Positions 8,224 to 15,680 of a stretch of 64,000 nucleotides of DNA are shown in pieces. Every line of letters starts with the position of its first letter. Within the stretch, counting starts at the first letter, position 1. Both the position numbers and the translations under genes were made by a program. Under the pieces are notes generated by a model. It did not search any database and was not told the DNA's origin. It saw only the letters and a program-made list of their open reading frames with translations. The stretch comes from Streptococcus bovimastitidis. GTDB lineage: Bacteria; Bacillota; Bacilli; Lactobacillales; Streptococcaceae. The DNA lies in NCBI RefSeq assembly GCF_001885095.1, contig NZ_LZDD01000002.1, positions 372,001 through 436,000 of the forward strand, in the 5' to 3' direction.

Positions 8224-10536
8224 CTATTGAATATAGTCAACAATCCCATCCCATAGGCTTTTTGCCTTCTCTTTAAGGCCATAATTATTAACTGCATCAG
8301 AGATTGACTTGGAAGCTTCTTCTGCTGATTTCTTAAGCCCATCTATAATATCTTGTGAATTTTGAGCTACTTCCGAATTACTTTCATTCACACCGTAAAC
8401 TGCAGAAATCCCATTAGCTGCATAGGCATTATCGACTTTAAATTGACTACCCTTTGTATAAGGAAGAATATACGATGCTTGCGTACTGAAAATGGTTGAC
8501 GCTGTCCCCGCACTTGAGTCATTCAAGTAATGATTTTCATCTGTTTTATTGAAACCAATCCATTGACTAATAACAACATCTGGTGTGTAGCCAATAACCC
8601 ATTGATCTCCAGATAAATCTGGGTTGAAATCCGTTTCGGTTGTGCCTGTCTTACCAGCTAAAGTATAACCGTAAACATTGGCGTTAACTGCCGAACCATT
8701 TGAAAAGGTACCTAGCATCATGCTAGTCATCTTATCAGCAACTGTCTGACTAATCACGCGCTTAGACTGATCAGAATGTACCTTAAGGACTTTACCACTG
8801 GCTGATTCAATCTTGGTAATGAAATGAGCCGTATGCATAATACCTTTGTTAGCAAAAGCAGAATAGGCTTGAGCCATTTCCAAAGGATTGGTCGTCACAC
8901 TACCGCCGAGTGCGATTCCTAATTCTTTATTTGAGGAATCCATGTCTAAACCAAATTTGTTACCATAGGCCACAGCCTTGTCAATTCCCAATTCTTTTAC
9001 GGTAGCAACAGCTGGAATATTGTAGGAATTAGCTAGAGCCTGGTACATCGGCACAGCTTCAGACTCGTAATTGCCATAGTTATGAGGTTTATAACCACCA
9101 AAATCACGCATGGTATTGGGCAATTTTTTATCAATTGACCAACCGGTAGCAACAGCTGGAGTGTAGACAATCAATGGCTTAATGGAGGAAGCAGGACTTC
9201 GTTTAGCTTGTGTGGCATAGTTAAAACTCCGGAATTCTTGTTTACCATCAGCATTAACCCGACCAACCAGGCCACGGACACCACCTGTTTTAGGATCCAA
9301 AGCTACACTAGCACCTTGAGCGCTGGTACCATCATAATCTGACACTGGAAAAAGACTAGCCGTGTTGAAAGTCGTCTGCATACCCGTTTGATAGTTTTGA
9401 TCTAACTCCGTATAAATTTTATAACCGTTATTGACCAAATCTTTTTCCGAAATACCATAAGTCGTGATGGCCTCGTCGATCACTGCATCAAAGTAAGAGG
9501 GATACTTGTAGTCATCTGATTTGCCCACATAGGTATCAGCAAGACGGTTCCCAATCCCAATGGATTTTGCTTGATCTGCTTCTTTTTGGGAAATTTTCCC
9601 CGCATCAACCATGGCATACAAGACTGTATTACGACGATTGGTGGCATTTTTAACTGAATAGATAGGGTTATAAATTTCTGGTCCTTTAAGCATACCTGCT
9701 AATGTCGCCGCCTCATCAAGCGTTAAATTAGCTGCGCTTGTCCCGAAGTACTTTTGACTGGCATCTTCAACGCCCCAAACCCCATTCCCAAAGTAAGAAT
9801 TATTGAGGTACATCGCCAAAATTTCTTTTTTGCTATATTTTTTGGTTAGCTCCAAAGCAAGGAAAAATTCACGCGCTTTCCGCTTAATGGTTTGATCTTG
9901 TGATAAATAAGCGTTTTTAGCTAACTGTTGGGTAATGGTCGAGCCACCCCCAAAATGCCCCGCTGTAACAACAGCTAAAAGGAAGCGATTAAAATTAATC
10001 CCTTTATTTTCATAAAAAGTTCTATCCTCTGTTGCAATAACAGCATTTTCTAAGTTATCTGAGATAGCATCTAGCTCAACATAGGTCCCCTTTTGTCCAG
10101 AAAGACTTCCCGCATATTCAGCTTTATTATCATAAATGATAGTTGTCGCTTTTAAGGCATTTTGTAAATCGGAAACCTTAGCGGTTTTGGACAAATAGAA
10201 GAGGTAAGAACCTGTTAGTAAAACAAAAGTCCCAATAACAATCAAAAGAATCTTACCAATATGATAACGACGCCAAAAACGCCTAATAGGATGTTGCGGT
10301 GAAGGCAAAATTGCTTCCAATTTCCGCTTCCAATTAGGCACTGGTTTACTGGTATCATCGACACCATGACGACGTTGATAAGCTGAGCTATGTGATTGTT
10401 CAGATGGGCTTAAACCTTCTTCTAAGTTAGCCGCACTATCCGCCTCTTCTTGATCCTTATCCAATTCTTTTTGTTTCTGTTTTTCCTCATACTTACCAGG
10501 GAAAAACTTCTTTTCAAGTAATTCTAAAAATGTCAT
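8224..10536 (-). CDS. pbp2a: Class A penicillin-binding protein 2a (bifunctional)
   Basis: A 770-aa bifunctional peptidoglycan synthase. A charged cytoplasmic tail (1-90) precedes one membrane helix (about 93-115). The GT51 glycosyltransferase domain follows, with catalytic E170 in ATEDRTFYE and the GGGSTITQQLAKN motif. The transpeptidase domain has S450-S-I-K453, S504-Y-N506 and K629-T-G631, all intact. Strong resemblance to pneumococcal PBP2a and the rpmG-secE-nusG neighbours support the name. The tail is about 20 residues longer than I recall for the pneumococcal protein. The best -10 lies only 6 bp before the ATG and there is no Shine-Dalgarno, so the transcript may be leaderless. Confidence 0.95.
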   Translation of the reverse strand: MTFLELLEKKFFPGKYEEKQKQKELDKDQEEADSAANLEEGLSPSEQSHSSAYQRRHGVDDTSKPVPNWKRKLEAILPSPQHPIRRFWRRYHIGKILLIVIGTFVLLTGSYLFYLSKTAKVSDLQNALKATTIIYDNKAEYAGSLSGQKGTYVELDAISDNLENAVIATEDRTFYENKGINFNRFLLAVVTAGHFGGGSTITQQLAKNAYLSQDQTIKRKAREFFLALELTKKYSKKEILAMYLNNSYFGNGVWGVEDASQKYFGTSAANLTLDEAATLAGMLKGPEIYNPIYSVKNATNRRNTVLYAMVDAGKISQKEADQAKSIGIGNRLADTYVGKSDDYKYPSYFDAVIDEAITTYGISEKDLVNNGYKIYTELDQNYQTGMQTTFNTASLFPVSDYDGTSAQGASVALDPKTGGVRGLVGRVNADGKQEFRSFNYATQAKRSPASSIKPLIVYTPAVATGWSIDKKLPNTMRDFGGYKPHNYGNYESEAVPMYQALANSYNIPAVATVKELGIDKAVAYGNKFGLDMDSSNKELGIALGGSVTTNPLEMAQAYSAFANKGIMHTAHFITKIESASGKVLKVHSDQSKRVISQTVADKMTSMMLGTFSNGSAVNANVYGYTLAGKTGTTETDFNPDLSGDQWVIGYTPDVVISQWIGFNKTDENHYLNDSSAGTASTIFSTQASYILPYTKGSQFKVDNAYAANGISAVYGVNESNSEVAQNSQDIIDGLKKSAEEASKSISDAVNNYGLKEKAKSLWDGIVDYIQ

Positions 10537-10542
10537 AGAGTT

Positions 10543-10548
10543 ATTATA
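10543..10548 (-). promoter_or_regulatory. pbp2a extended -10, probable leaderless start
   Basis: TGGTATAAT on the minus strand ends 6 bp before the pbp2a ATG, which would place the transcription start at or next to the start codon. Confidence 0.5.
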
Positions 10549-10568
10549 CCACTATGAGAAGTCAACTT

Positions 10569-10955
10569 CTAGTTTGAAGTAGTTTGGATAGGTTTCGAGT
10601 AAGCAATCCCGTCAACTTGGAAAAGCAATCCTTCTGGTCCTCCATAGTGAGCGAATTCTGTCTGGATTGATTTTCGCGCTGGGTATTTACCCTTGAAGCG
10701 TTCTTTGACCACTTTCTCCATAACCGGAACATTCCAAACATCGCGGAAAAGACAATCCATCTTAACGACAGCTTCTAAGGTAAGTCCAACCAAACCTAAA
10801 CGACGTTCCATTTCATCGAATGCTCCGTTAATTTGTTCTTCTATGGGGTGACCAATATTACCTGTGCAATAATTGAGAAAATAGTAATCTCCCGCTTCAA
10901 CTAAACCGGTATGGGCGCTTTCCTCGTTGACATCATAACGTCTAATACTTTTCAT
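10569..10955 (-). CDS. RidA/YjgF/UK114 family protein
   Basis: A 128-aa protein of the RidA-like superfamily, whose founding members hydrolyse reactive enamines and imines formed by PLP enzymes. Family features are YFLNYCTGNIGHPIEEQINGAFDEMERRLGLVGLTLEAVVKMDCLF and the arginine in YPARKSIQTEF, which lines the active site in RidA. The spacing is a little unusual at the N-terminus, so it may belong to a RidA subfamily without deaminase activity. It is transcribed separately from pbp2a, with its own extended -10 at 10991-10996. Confidence 0.8.
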   Translation of the reverse strand: MKSIRRYDVNEESAHTGLVEAGDYYFLNYCTGNIGHPIEEQINGAFDEMERRLGLVGLTLEAVVKMDCLFRDVWNVPVMEKVVKERFKGKYPARKSIQTEFAHYGGPEGLLFQVDGIAYSKPIQTTSN

Positions 10956-10990
10956 ATTTTTCCCTTTTATAATAAAAATGATTTCACCAT

Positions 10991-10996
10991 ATTATA
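10991..10996 (-). promoter_or_regulatory. Promoter of the RidA gene
   Basis: Extended -10 TGATATAAT on the minus strand, about 36 bp before the ATG; no clear -35. Confidence 0.5.
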
Positions 10997-11124
10997 TCAA
11001 TTTCTAGCGGAATCGAATATTAAAAATAGTTAAAACGGTAACTTTTATCTTAAAAAACGATTAAACTTATTACTAAACCTTAAAAAGTGTAAAAGCTAGA
11101 GGTCAAAATCGTCTGCAAAAATGA

Positions 11125-11130
11125 TATAAT
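11125..11130 (+). promoter_or_regulatory. Promoter of the 63-aa gene and rluA-type gene
   Basis: Extended -10 TGATATAAT, 41 bp before the ATG at 11172; the -35 is not clear. Confidence 0.55.
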
Positions 11131-11171
11131 GAGTCTATAGAAAATTTCAATAGAAAGAATGGGTAAAGCAT

Positions 11172-11363
11172 ATGAATAGATTTGATGCCTTTAAAGAAAC
11201 ATTGTCATCTGAAAGTTTAAAAGCCATCTATGATGAAACAAAATTAGAAGTTGCTAACGAGGAATTGGAAGGAACAGAGGCTTTCTCGGCTGCTCTTGCT
11301 ACACAAATGGCAGTAAATCTACTTGAAAAATACCACGACTGGCTCAATGAAAATCCAAAATAA
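11172..11363 (+). CDS. Conserved small protein, function unknown
   Basis: A 63-aa acidic, mostly helical protein (starts MNRFDAFKETLSSESLK, ends HDWLNENPK) that I do not recognise as a named family. It has a well-placed promoter and GGGTAAAG as ribosome binding site. The downstream pseudouridine synthase begins 17 bp before its stop, in another frame, which implies translational coupling. No membrane segment, cysteine or metal motif is present. The firm overlap and its own promoter argue that it is real. Confidence 0.75.
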   Translation: MNRFDAFKETLSSESLKAIYDETKLEVANEELEGTEAFSAALATQMAVNLLEKYHDWLNENPK

Positions 11364-12237
11364 TAGCAATGGCAGTTTTACAGTAACTTTTGAGAGTCCC
11401 TTTTCCCAAGTAACCGTCAAGGAACTCCTGGAAGAAAAACTCTTAATTCCACGAAAAATAAGGCATTTTTTGCGCACCAAAAAACACCTTCAAATAAATC
11501 ATCAACTTATTAACTGGCAGTCCTCGGTCGAAAAAGGTAATCTCATTAGCCTAACTTTTGATCAAGAAGATTATCCTAGTAAGGCTATTCCTTTCGGCGA
11601 TGCCACTCTAGTCGACTGCCTATATCAAGATGATCATCTAATCGTTGTGAATAAAGCCGAAGGTATGAAAACTCATGGTAATGAACCAAATGAATTAGCC
11701 TTACTCAACCATGTTTCTGCCTATGTCGGTCAAACCTGCCATGTCATTCATCGTTTAGATATGGAAACAAGCGGAGCCATAATCTTTGCCAAGAATCCTT
11801 TTATTCTTCCCATTATGAACCGGCTACTTGAAAACCGTTTGATTGGCAGAGACTACTGGGCTTTCGCTAATGGGACGATGACAAACAAGGACCAAGTCAT
11901 AAACCTCCCTATTGGTCGCCACCGCCACGACCGAAGGAAACGCATCGTCGATTTTAAAAAAGGTCAAAGAGCAGTCACTCGGTTCAAAGTACTTAAAACA
12001 TTTGACAGTGGAGAAAGTCTGGTTAATTGTCGCCTAAAAACAGGACGAACCCATCAGATTCGGGTTCATTTAAGCCATCTAGGACACCCGATTGTTGGCG
12101 ATCCTTTGTATAACGAAGGCAGTCAGGGTGAGCGTCTCATGCTTCACGCCCATCGTCTCTATTTTAGACACCCTTTAACCTTAGAGGACATTAGTCTCAA
12201 TGCAAAATCTAAATCATTTGAAAAAGGACTCCCTTAG
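11347..12237 (+). CDS. RluA-family 23S rRNA/tRNA pseudouridine synthase
   Basis: A 296-aa synthase that isomerises specific uridines in RNA. The catalytic aspartate is in the signature HRLDMETSGAIIFAKN, followed by the family motifs GRDYWAFANGTM, LPIGRH and CRLKTGRTHQIRVHLSHLGHPIVGDPLYN. An S4-like region precedes it. I start it at ATG 11347 (MKIQNNSNGS); a further upstream ATG would extend deep into the preceding gene. It is closest in style to RluD/YjbO-like members, but the target uridine cannot be told. Its stop codon lies within the terminator stem. Confidence 0.93.
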   Translation: MKIQNNSNGSFTVTFESPFSQVTVKELLEEKLLIPRKIRHFLRTKKHLQINHQLINWQSSVEKGNLISLTFDQEDYPSKAIPFGDATLVDCLYQDDHLIVVNKAEGMKTHGNEPNELALLNHVSAYVGQTCHVIHRLDMETSGAIIFAKNPFILPIMNRLLENRLIGRDYWAFANGTMTNKDQVINLPIGRHRHDRRKRIVDFKKGQRAVTRFKVLKTFDSGESLVNCRLKTGRTHQIRVHLSHLGHPIVGDPLYNEGSQGERLMLHAHRLYFRHPLTLEDISLNAKSKSFEKGLP

Positions 12238-12249
12238 GAGTCCTCTTTT
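12225..12249. terminator. Bidirectional terminator
   Basis: GGACTCC-4nt-GGAGTCC flanked by A-rich and T-rich tracts serves the rluA-type gene on plus and the membrane protein gene on minus. The left arm overlaps the end of the plus-strand gene. Confidence 0.9.
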
Positions 12250-13883
12250 TATTCTCTTTTTAATGTTAATCCTGGTAATGGTTTGCTATAATCAAATTCT
12301 TGATTACTTCCTGTTTGCCAGATAATTGGGGTAATGCTATTCCCCTCTACCCGAACACCATAATCATATTTAATATTCATACCACCAATACCGCCACCTA
12401 TAACCATAATCTCACCATTTCCAGATGAGAAGTTTAGGCGATAGTCACCCTCAGATTTTTCTTCAGACTTGCTAATTTTAGCTGTCGTCATTTCATCCTT
12501 TTTCTTAGGATCCTTGTAATCTTTCTTGCGAGTCACTGTACCATCTTCAGCAAAGGTCAAGGTATAAGTGATATCATCTTTTGTTCCTGACCAGGTACCA
12601 ACTAATCCTTCTGGAAGTAGAGATGGCGCTTTAACTTCATTTTTCTCATTGACAACCGTTATATTCTTAACACCCGCTTCACTGACAATGTACTTATCAC
12701 CCGATTTCTTCAAGGTCATTTTACCATTAATATCTTGAGTAATATGGCCAGAAGAGCTCTTAGCTGGATCTGTGGATTTGTCATAGCCGTAGTCATAAGT
12801 TGCCGAAAAATCGATCAAATAGGATTCTTTACCAACTTGGGTCAAATTATTGAGGACAACATTTGGAATAGCAAAACTGGAGGCCTTTCGACTATCTGTC
12901 TCCAACTTGGCTTTAACACTTTCTTTCAAGCCTTTATAAAAAGCATTATTAGCCCCATTTTCAAAAACATCGTTTATGCTAGCAGAATCCTGACGGTTAC
13001 TTGTGTAAATCATCAATTGATCAAAGGCCGATAAGAGATATTGACCTGCTTTTTCAGCAGAAAGTAAATTATCCACATCTAGCTTCACATCCGAACCATC
13101 TTGGATTTGGTCTAGAGCCACTTTTTTCGAAGAGATGTCACCATCTGGGAAGTTCTTTTTAACATAGGCTTGCGCAGCATGAGTTACTGGGTAGTCTTCA
13201 ACCTTGTAAGTACCCTCTTTCAAGCTTCCAATACGACTGTCATCGAAATACAATTCACCATCAGTTAAATTACTTGAAACGGTAAAATTCATAAAGGTTA
13301 CGGATAAATCAAGGACTTTATTTTTACCATCATAAGACTTACTGATTTCAACATCTCTCCCTTTGTATTTCCCATTGATACTTGCTTTATAATCAGCGAT
13401 TGGCAAGCGTTTCAATTCTGTTGAGAACTTATCCGAATCTGATCTTGTCACAAATTTTTGATTAAGGAGAATATCCTCGTCTTTCAAATTAGTCTTAATG
13501 GTTAAAGACATGGGTCTCATGGCAACATGATAGTCAGGAAAAATACCAAAATGACGGCCTGTCGATACTAGATATTGGTCATCTGATTGGTCTGCAGATT
13601 TAAGCGCTTCTTTGACTTCCTTTACTTGTGACTTATCTAAACGTGAAAATTCAGCAAAAGTTGCCTCATCATTGGTGATAGTTTCTTTTGTGTCTGACCA
13701 AACCAAGTATTCTTTAATATTTTCAAATACTGGTCCTGATTTTTGACTTCTAGCTTTAACATAGCGATCAATGACACTAGTTTTGGAATAATAAAAGCCA
13801 CCTAAAGCTAGAATACTAAGGATTAAGAGAGCAAAAATGGTTAGCGATACTTTGACCCACCTTTTTTTGAAAAAGTTCTTCAT
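12249..13883 (-). CDS. TcaA-like membrane-anchored extracellular protein
   Basis: A 544-aa protein with a short basic cytoplasmic tail (MKNFFKKRWVK), one membrane helix (about 12-32, SLTIFALLILSILALGGFYY) and a long extracytoplasmic part. The architecture, with repeated beta-rich segments each containing SINGKYKGRDVEIS-type and VGTWSGTKDDITYTLTFAEDGT-type motifs, resembles TcaA/YvbJ proteins linked to cell-envelope stress and glycopeptide response in other Firmicutes. The N-terminal zinc ribbon usual in TcaA is absent here. The last 110 residues resemble a lipocalin-like or DUF4923-like barrel. Function is not certain. It stands alone, with a bidirectional terminator at the 3' end. Confidence 0.6.
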   Translation of the reverse strand: MKNFFKKRWVKVSLTIFALLILSILALGGFYYSKTSVIDRYVKARSQKSGPVFENIKEYLVWSDTKETITNDEATFAEFSRLDKSQVKEVKEALKSADQSDDQYLVSTGRHFGIFPDYHVAMRPMSLTIKTNLKDEDILLNQKFVTRSDSDKFSTELKRLPIADYKASINGKYKGRDVEISKSYDGKNKVLDLSVTFMNFTVSSNLTDGELYFDDSRIGSLKEGTYKVEDYPVTHAAQAYVKKNFPDGDISSKKVALDQIQDGSDVKLDVDNLLSAEKAGQYLLSAFDQLMIYTSNRQDSASINDVFENGANNAFYKGLKESVKAKLETDSRKASSFAIPNVVLNNLTQVGKESYLIDFSATYDYGYDKSTDPAKSSSGHITQDINGKMTLKKSGDKYIVSEAGVKNITVVNEKNEVKAPSLLPEGLVGTWSGTKDDITYTLTFAEDGTVTRKKDYKDPKKKDEMTTAKISKSEEKSEGDYRLNFSSGNGEIMVIGGGIGGMNIKYDYGVRVEGNSITPIIWQTGSNQEFDYSKPLPGLTLKRE

Positions 13884-14032
13884 AAACTTACCCTTTCTCT
13901 ATAACTTGTTCTTCATTATACCAAATTTCTCATTACTTGACTTGGTCTGAGATAAAAAAAGAAGATGATTAAAGTTGTAAAATTCTTTTAAAATTTAGAT
14001 TATTTACATTTTCAGATTACTTTAAAAAATGA

Positions 14033-14061
14033 TTGAATTTCTCTTGCGACTAGCATATAAT
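14033..14061 (+). promoter_or_regulatory. Promoter of the C69 dipeptidase gene
   Basis: TTGAAT at 14033-14038 and TATAAT at 14056-14061 with a 17-bp spacer, 36 bp before the ATG. Confidence 0.75.
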
Positions 14062-14097
14062 AATTGTGGAAGCGCCTGCATTTTATGGAGGTTAGTT

Positions 14098-15585
14098 ATG
14101 AACAAGAAGAAATTTACTCTAGCAACAGTGACTGTTATGACAGCATTGGCTTGCTACTCATCTGCGGAAGCATGTACAGGTTTTATCATTGGTAAAAACC
14201 TGACTACCGACGGATCGACTCTATTTGGTCGAACAGAAGACTTAGAACCAAACCACAATAAGACTTTCTTAGTTCGTCCTGCTAAAGACAACAAAGCTGG
14301 TGAAAAATGGAAAGATCAAGCAAATGGTTTTGAATACCCATTACCAAGTCACTCTTTCAAATACACTGCTGTTCCTGATGTAACACCTAAATATGGTGTT
14401 TACGATGAAGCTGGTATCAACGAACATGGGGTTTCCATGTCAGCAACTGTATCTGCTTCAGCCAATGATAAGATTTTAGAAAAAGACCCATATGTTGAAG
14501 ATGGTCTTGCAGAATCTTCTATCACTTCAGTTGTTTTACCAAGTGTTAAAACCGCTAAAGAAGGTATTGAACTGATTGCTAAAATCGTCAAAGAAAAAGG
14601 CTCTGCGGAAGGAAATATCTTAACTCTTGCCGACAAAGATGGTATCTGGTACATGGAAATTCTGTCAGGGCACCAATATGTCGCTATTAAATTCCCAGAC
14701 GATAAATTTGCTGTTTTCCCTAATACTTTCTACTTAGGGCATGTCAATTTCGACGATAAAGAAAACACCATCGCTTCTGACGGTGTCGAAAAATTAGCGA
14801 AAGATGCTGGCACATTTAAGGAAGTTGATGGTCAATTCCACATTGCTCAATCATACAATCCAAAAATGGCTGATGCCAACCGTTCACGCGTCTACTCTGG
14901 TATTAAATCTTTAGATCCTGATTCAAAAGTAACCTATAAAGACGACAACTACGAATTATTGCAAAGCACTGATAAAAAATTCTCTCTAGAGGATGCTATC
15001 AAATTGCAACGTAACCGTTTTGAAGGTTTAGAATTAAAACCATTAGACCAAATGGAATTAGATGGTAAGGGTAAACCTAAATCAAAAGATGCTGTTAAAG
15101 GTTATGCTTATCCAATCTCTAATCCAAACGTTATGGAAGCACATGTCTTCCAATTAAAAGATGATATTCCTGCTGAAATGGGTGGCGGTGTTATGTGGTT
15201 ATCTATTGGTAGCCCAAGAAATGCACCTTACTTACCATACTTAGGAAATATTAGCCAAACTTACAAAGCCTACCAAGAAGACAGCACTAAGTACAACAAA
15301 GATTCTTGGTACTGGACTGTTTCACACATCAACGATATGGTTGCTGCAAATCCTAAAAAATTCGGCACAAAAGTGATTGATGAAGTGAAAGGTCTTGAAA
15401 AAACTTGGATGACTGAACAAGAAACAACTAACAAAGAAGTTGCTGAGTTAGTGGCAAGTGATCCAAAAGCTGCTCAAGAGAAAGCTGATAAAGCATCTAT
15501 GGACAGAGCTGAAAAAACCTTCAAACGCTTGAAAGAAATTGAAGCTAAATTGGAAAAACAAAGTCCAAAAAAAGATAAAAATTAA
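14098..15585 (+). CDS. Secreted C69-family dipeptidase
   Basis: A 495-aa Ntn-hydrolase of peptidase family C69 (PepD/U34). The protein starts with a Sec signal, MNKKKFTLATVTVMTALACYSSAEA, cut directly before Cys in CTGFIIGKNLTTDGSTLFGR; that cysteine is the expected N-terminal nucleophile, so signal cleavage would also activate the enzyme. The NEHGVSMSAT and GDxxE-like segments fit the family. Many C69 members are cytoplasmic, so the exported form is notable; S. pyogenes and relatives have such a one. The ATG is chosen because GGAGG lies 7 bp upstream. The C-terminal 60 residues are lysine-rich and helical. Confidence 0.88.
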   Translation: MNKKKFTLATVTVMTALACYSSAEACTGFIIGKNLTTDGSTLFGRTEDLEPNHNKTFLVRPAKDNKAGEKWKDQANGFEYPLPSHSFKYTAVPDVTPKYGVYDEAGINEHGVSMSATVSASANDKILEKDPYVEDGLAESSITSVVLPSVKTAKEGIELIAKIVKEKGSAEGNILTLADKDGIWYMEILSGHQYVAIKFPDDKFAVFPNTFYLGHVNFDDKENTIASDGVEKLAKDAGTFKEVDGQFHIAQSYNPKMADANRSRVYSGIKSLDPDSKVTYKDDNYELLQSTDKKFSLEDAIKLQRNRFEGLELKPLDQMELDGKGKPKSKDAVKGYAYPISNPNVMEAHVFQLKDDIPAEMGGGVMWLSIGSPRNAPYLPYLGNISQTYKAYQEDSTKYNKDSWYWTVSHINDMVAANPKKFGTKVIDEVKGLEKTWMTEQETTNKEVAELVASDPKAAQEKADKASMDRAEKTFKRLKEIEAKLEKQSPKKDKN

Positions 15586-15605
15586 GTCTAATCCATAAAA
15601 AGCAA

Positions 15606-15636
15606 GGTTTAAGAAAAAATCTCTTAAACCTTTTTT
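15606..15636 (+). terminator. Terminator of the C69 dipeptidase gene
   Basis: GGTTTAAG-9nt-CTTAAACC followed by TTTTTT, 20 bp after the stop. Confidence 0.9.
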
Positions 15637-15643
15637 ATAAAGC

Positions 15644-15676
15644 AAAAACGCTCCTGAATAAATCAGGAGCGTTTTA
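15644..15676 (-). terminator. Terminator of the LPXTG surface protein gene
   Basis: Minus-strand AAAACGCTCCTGA / TCAGGAGCGTTTTT with an AT-rich loop, a few bases after the stop codon. Confidence 0.9.
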
Positions 15677-15680
15677 CTAA

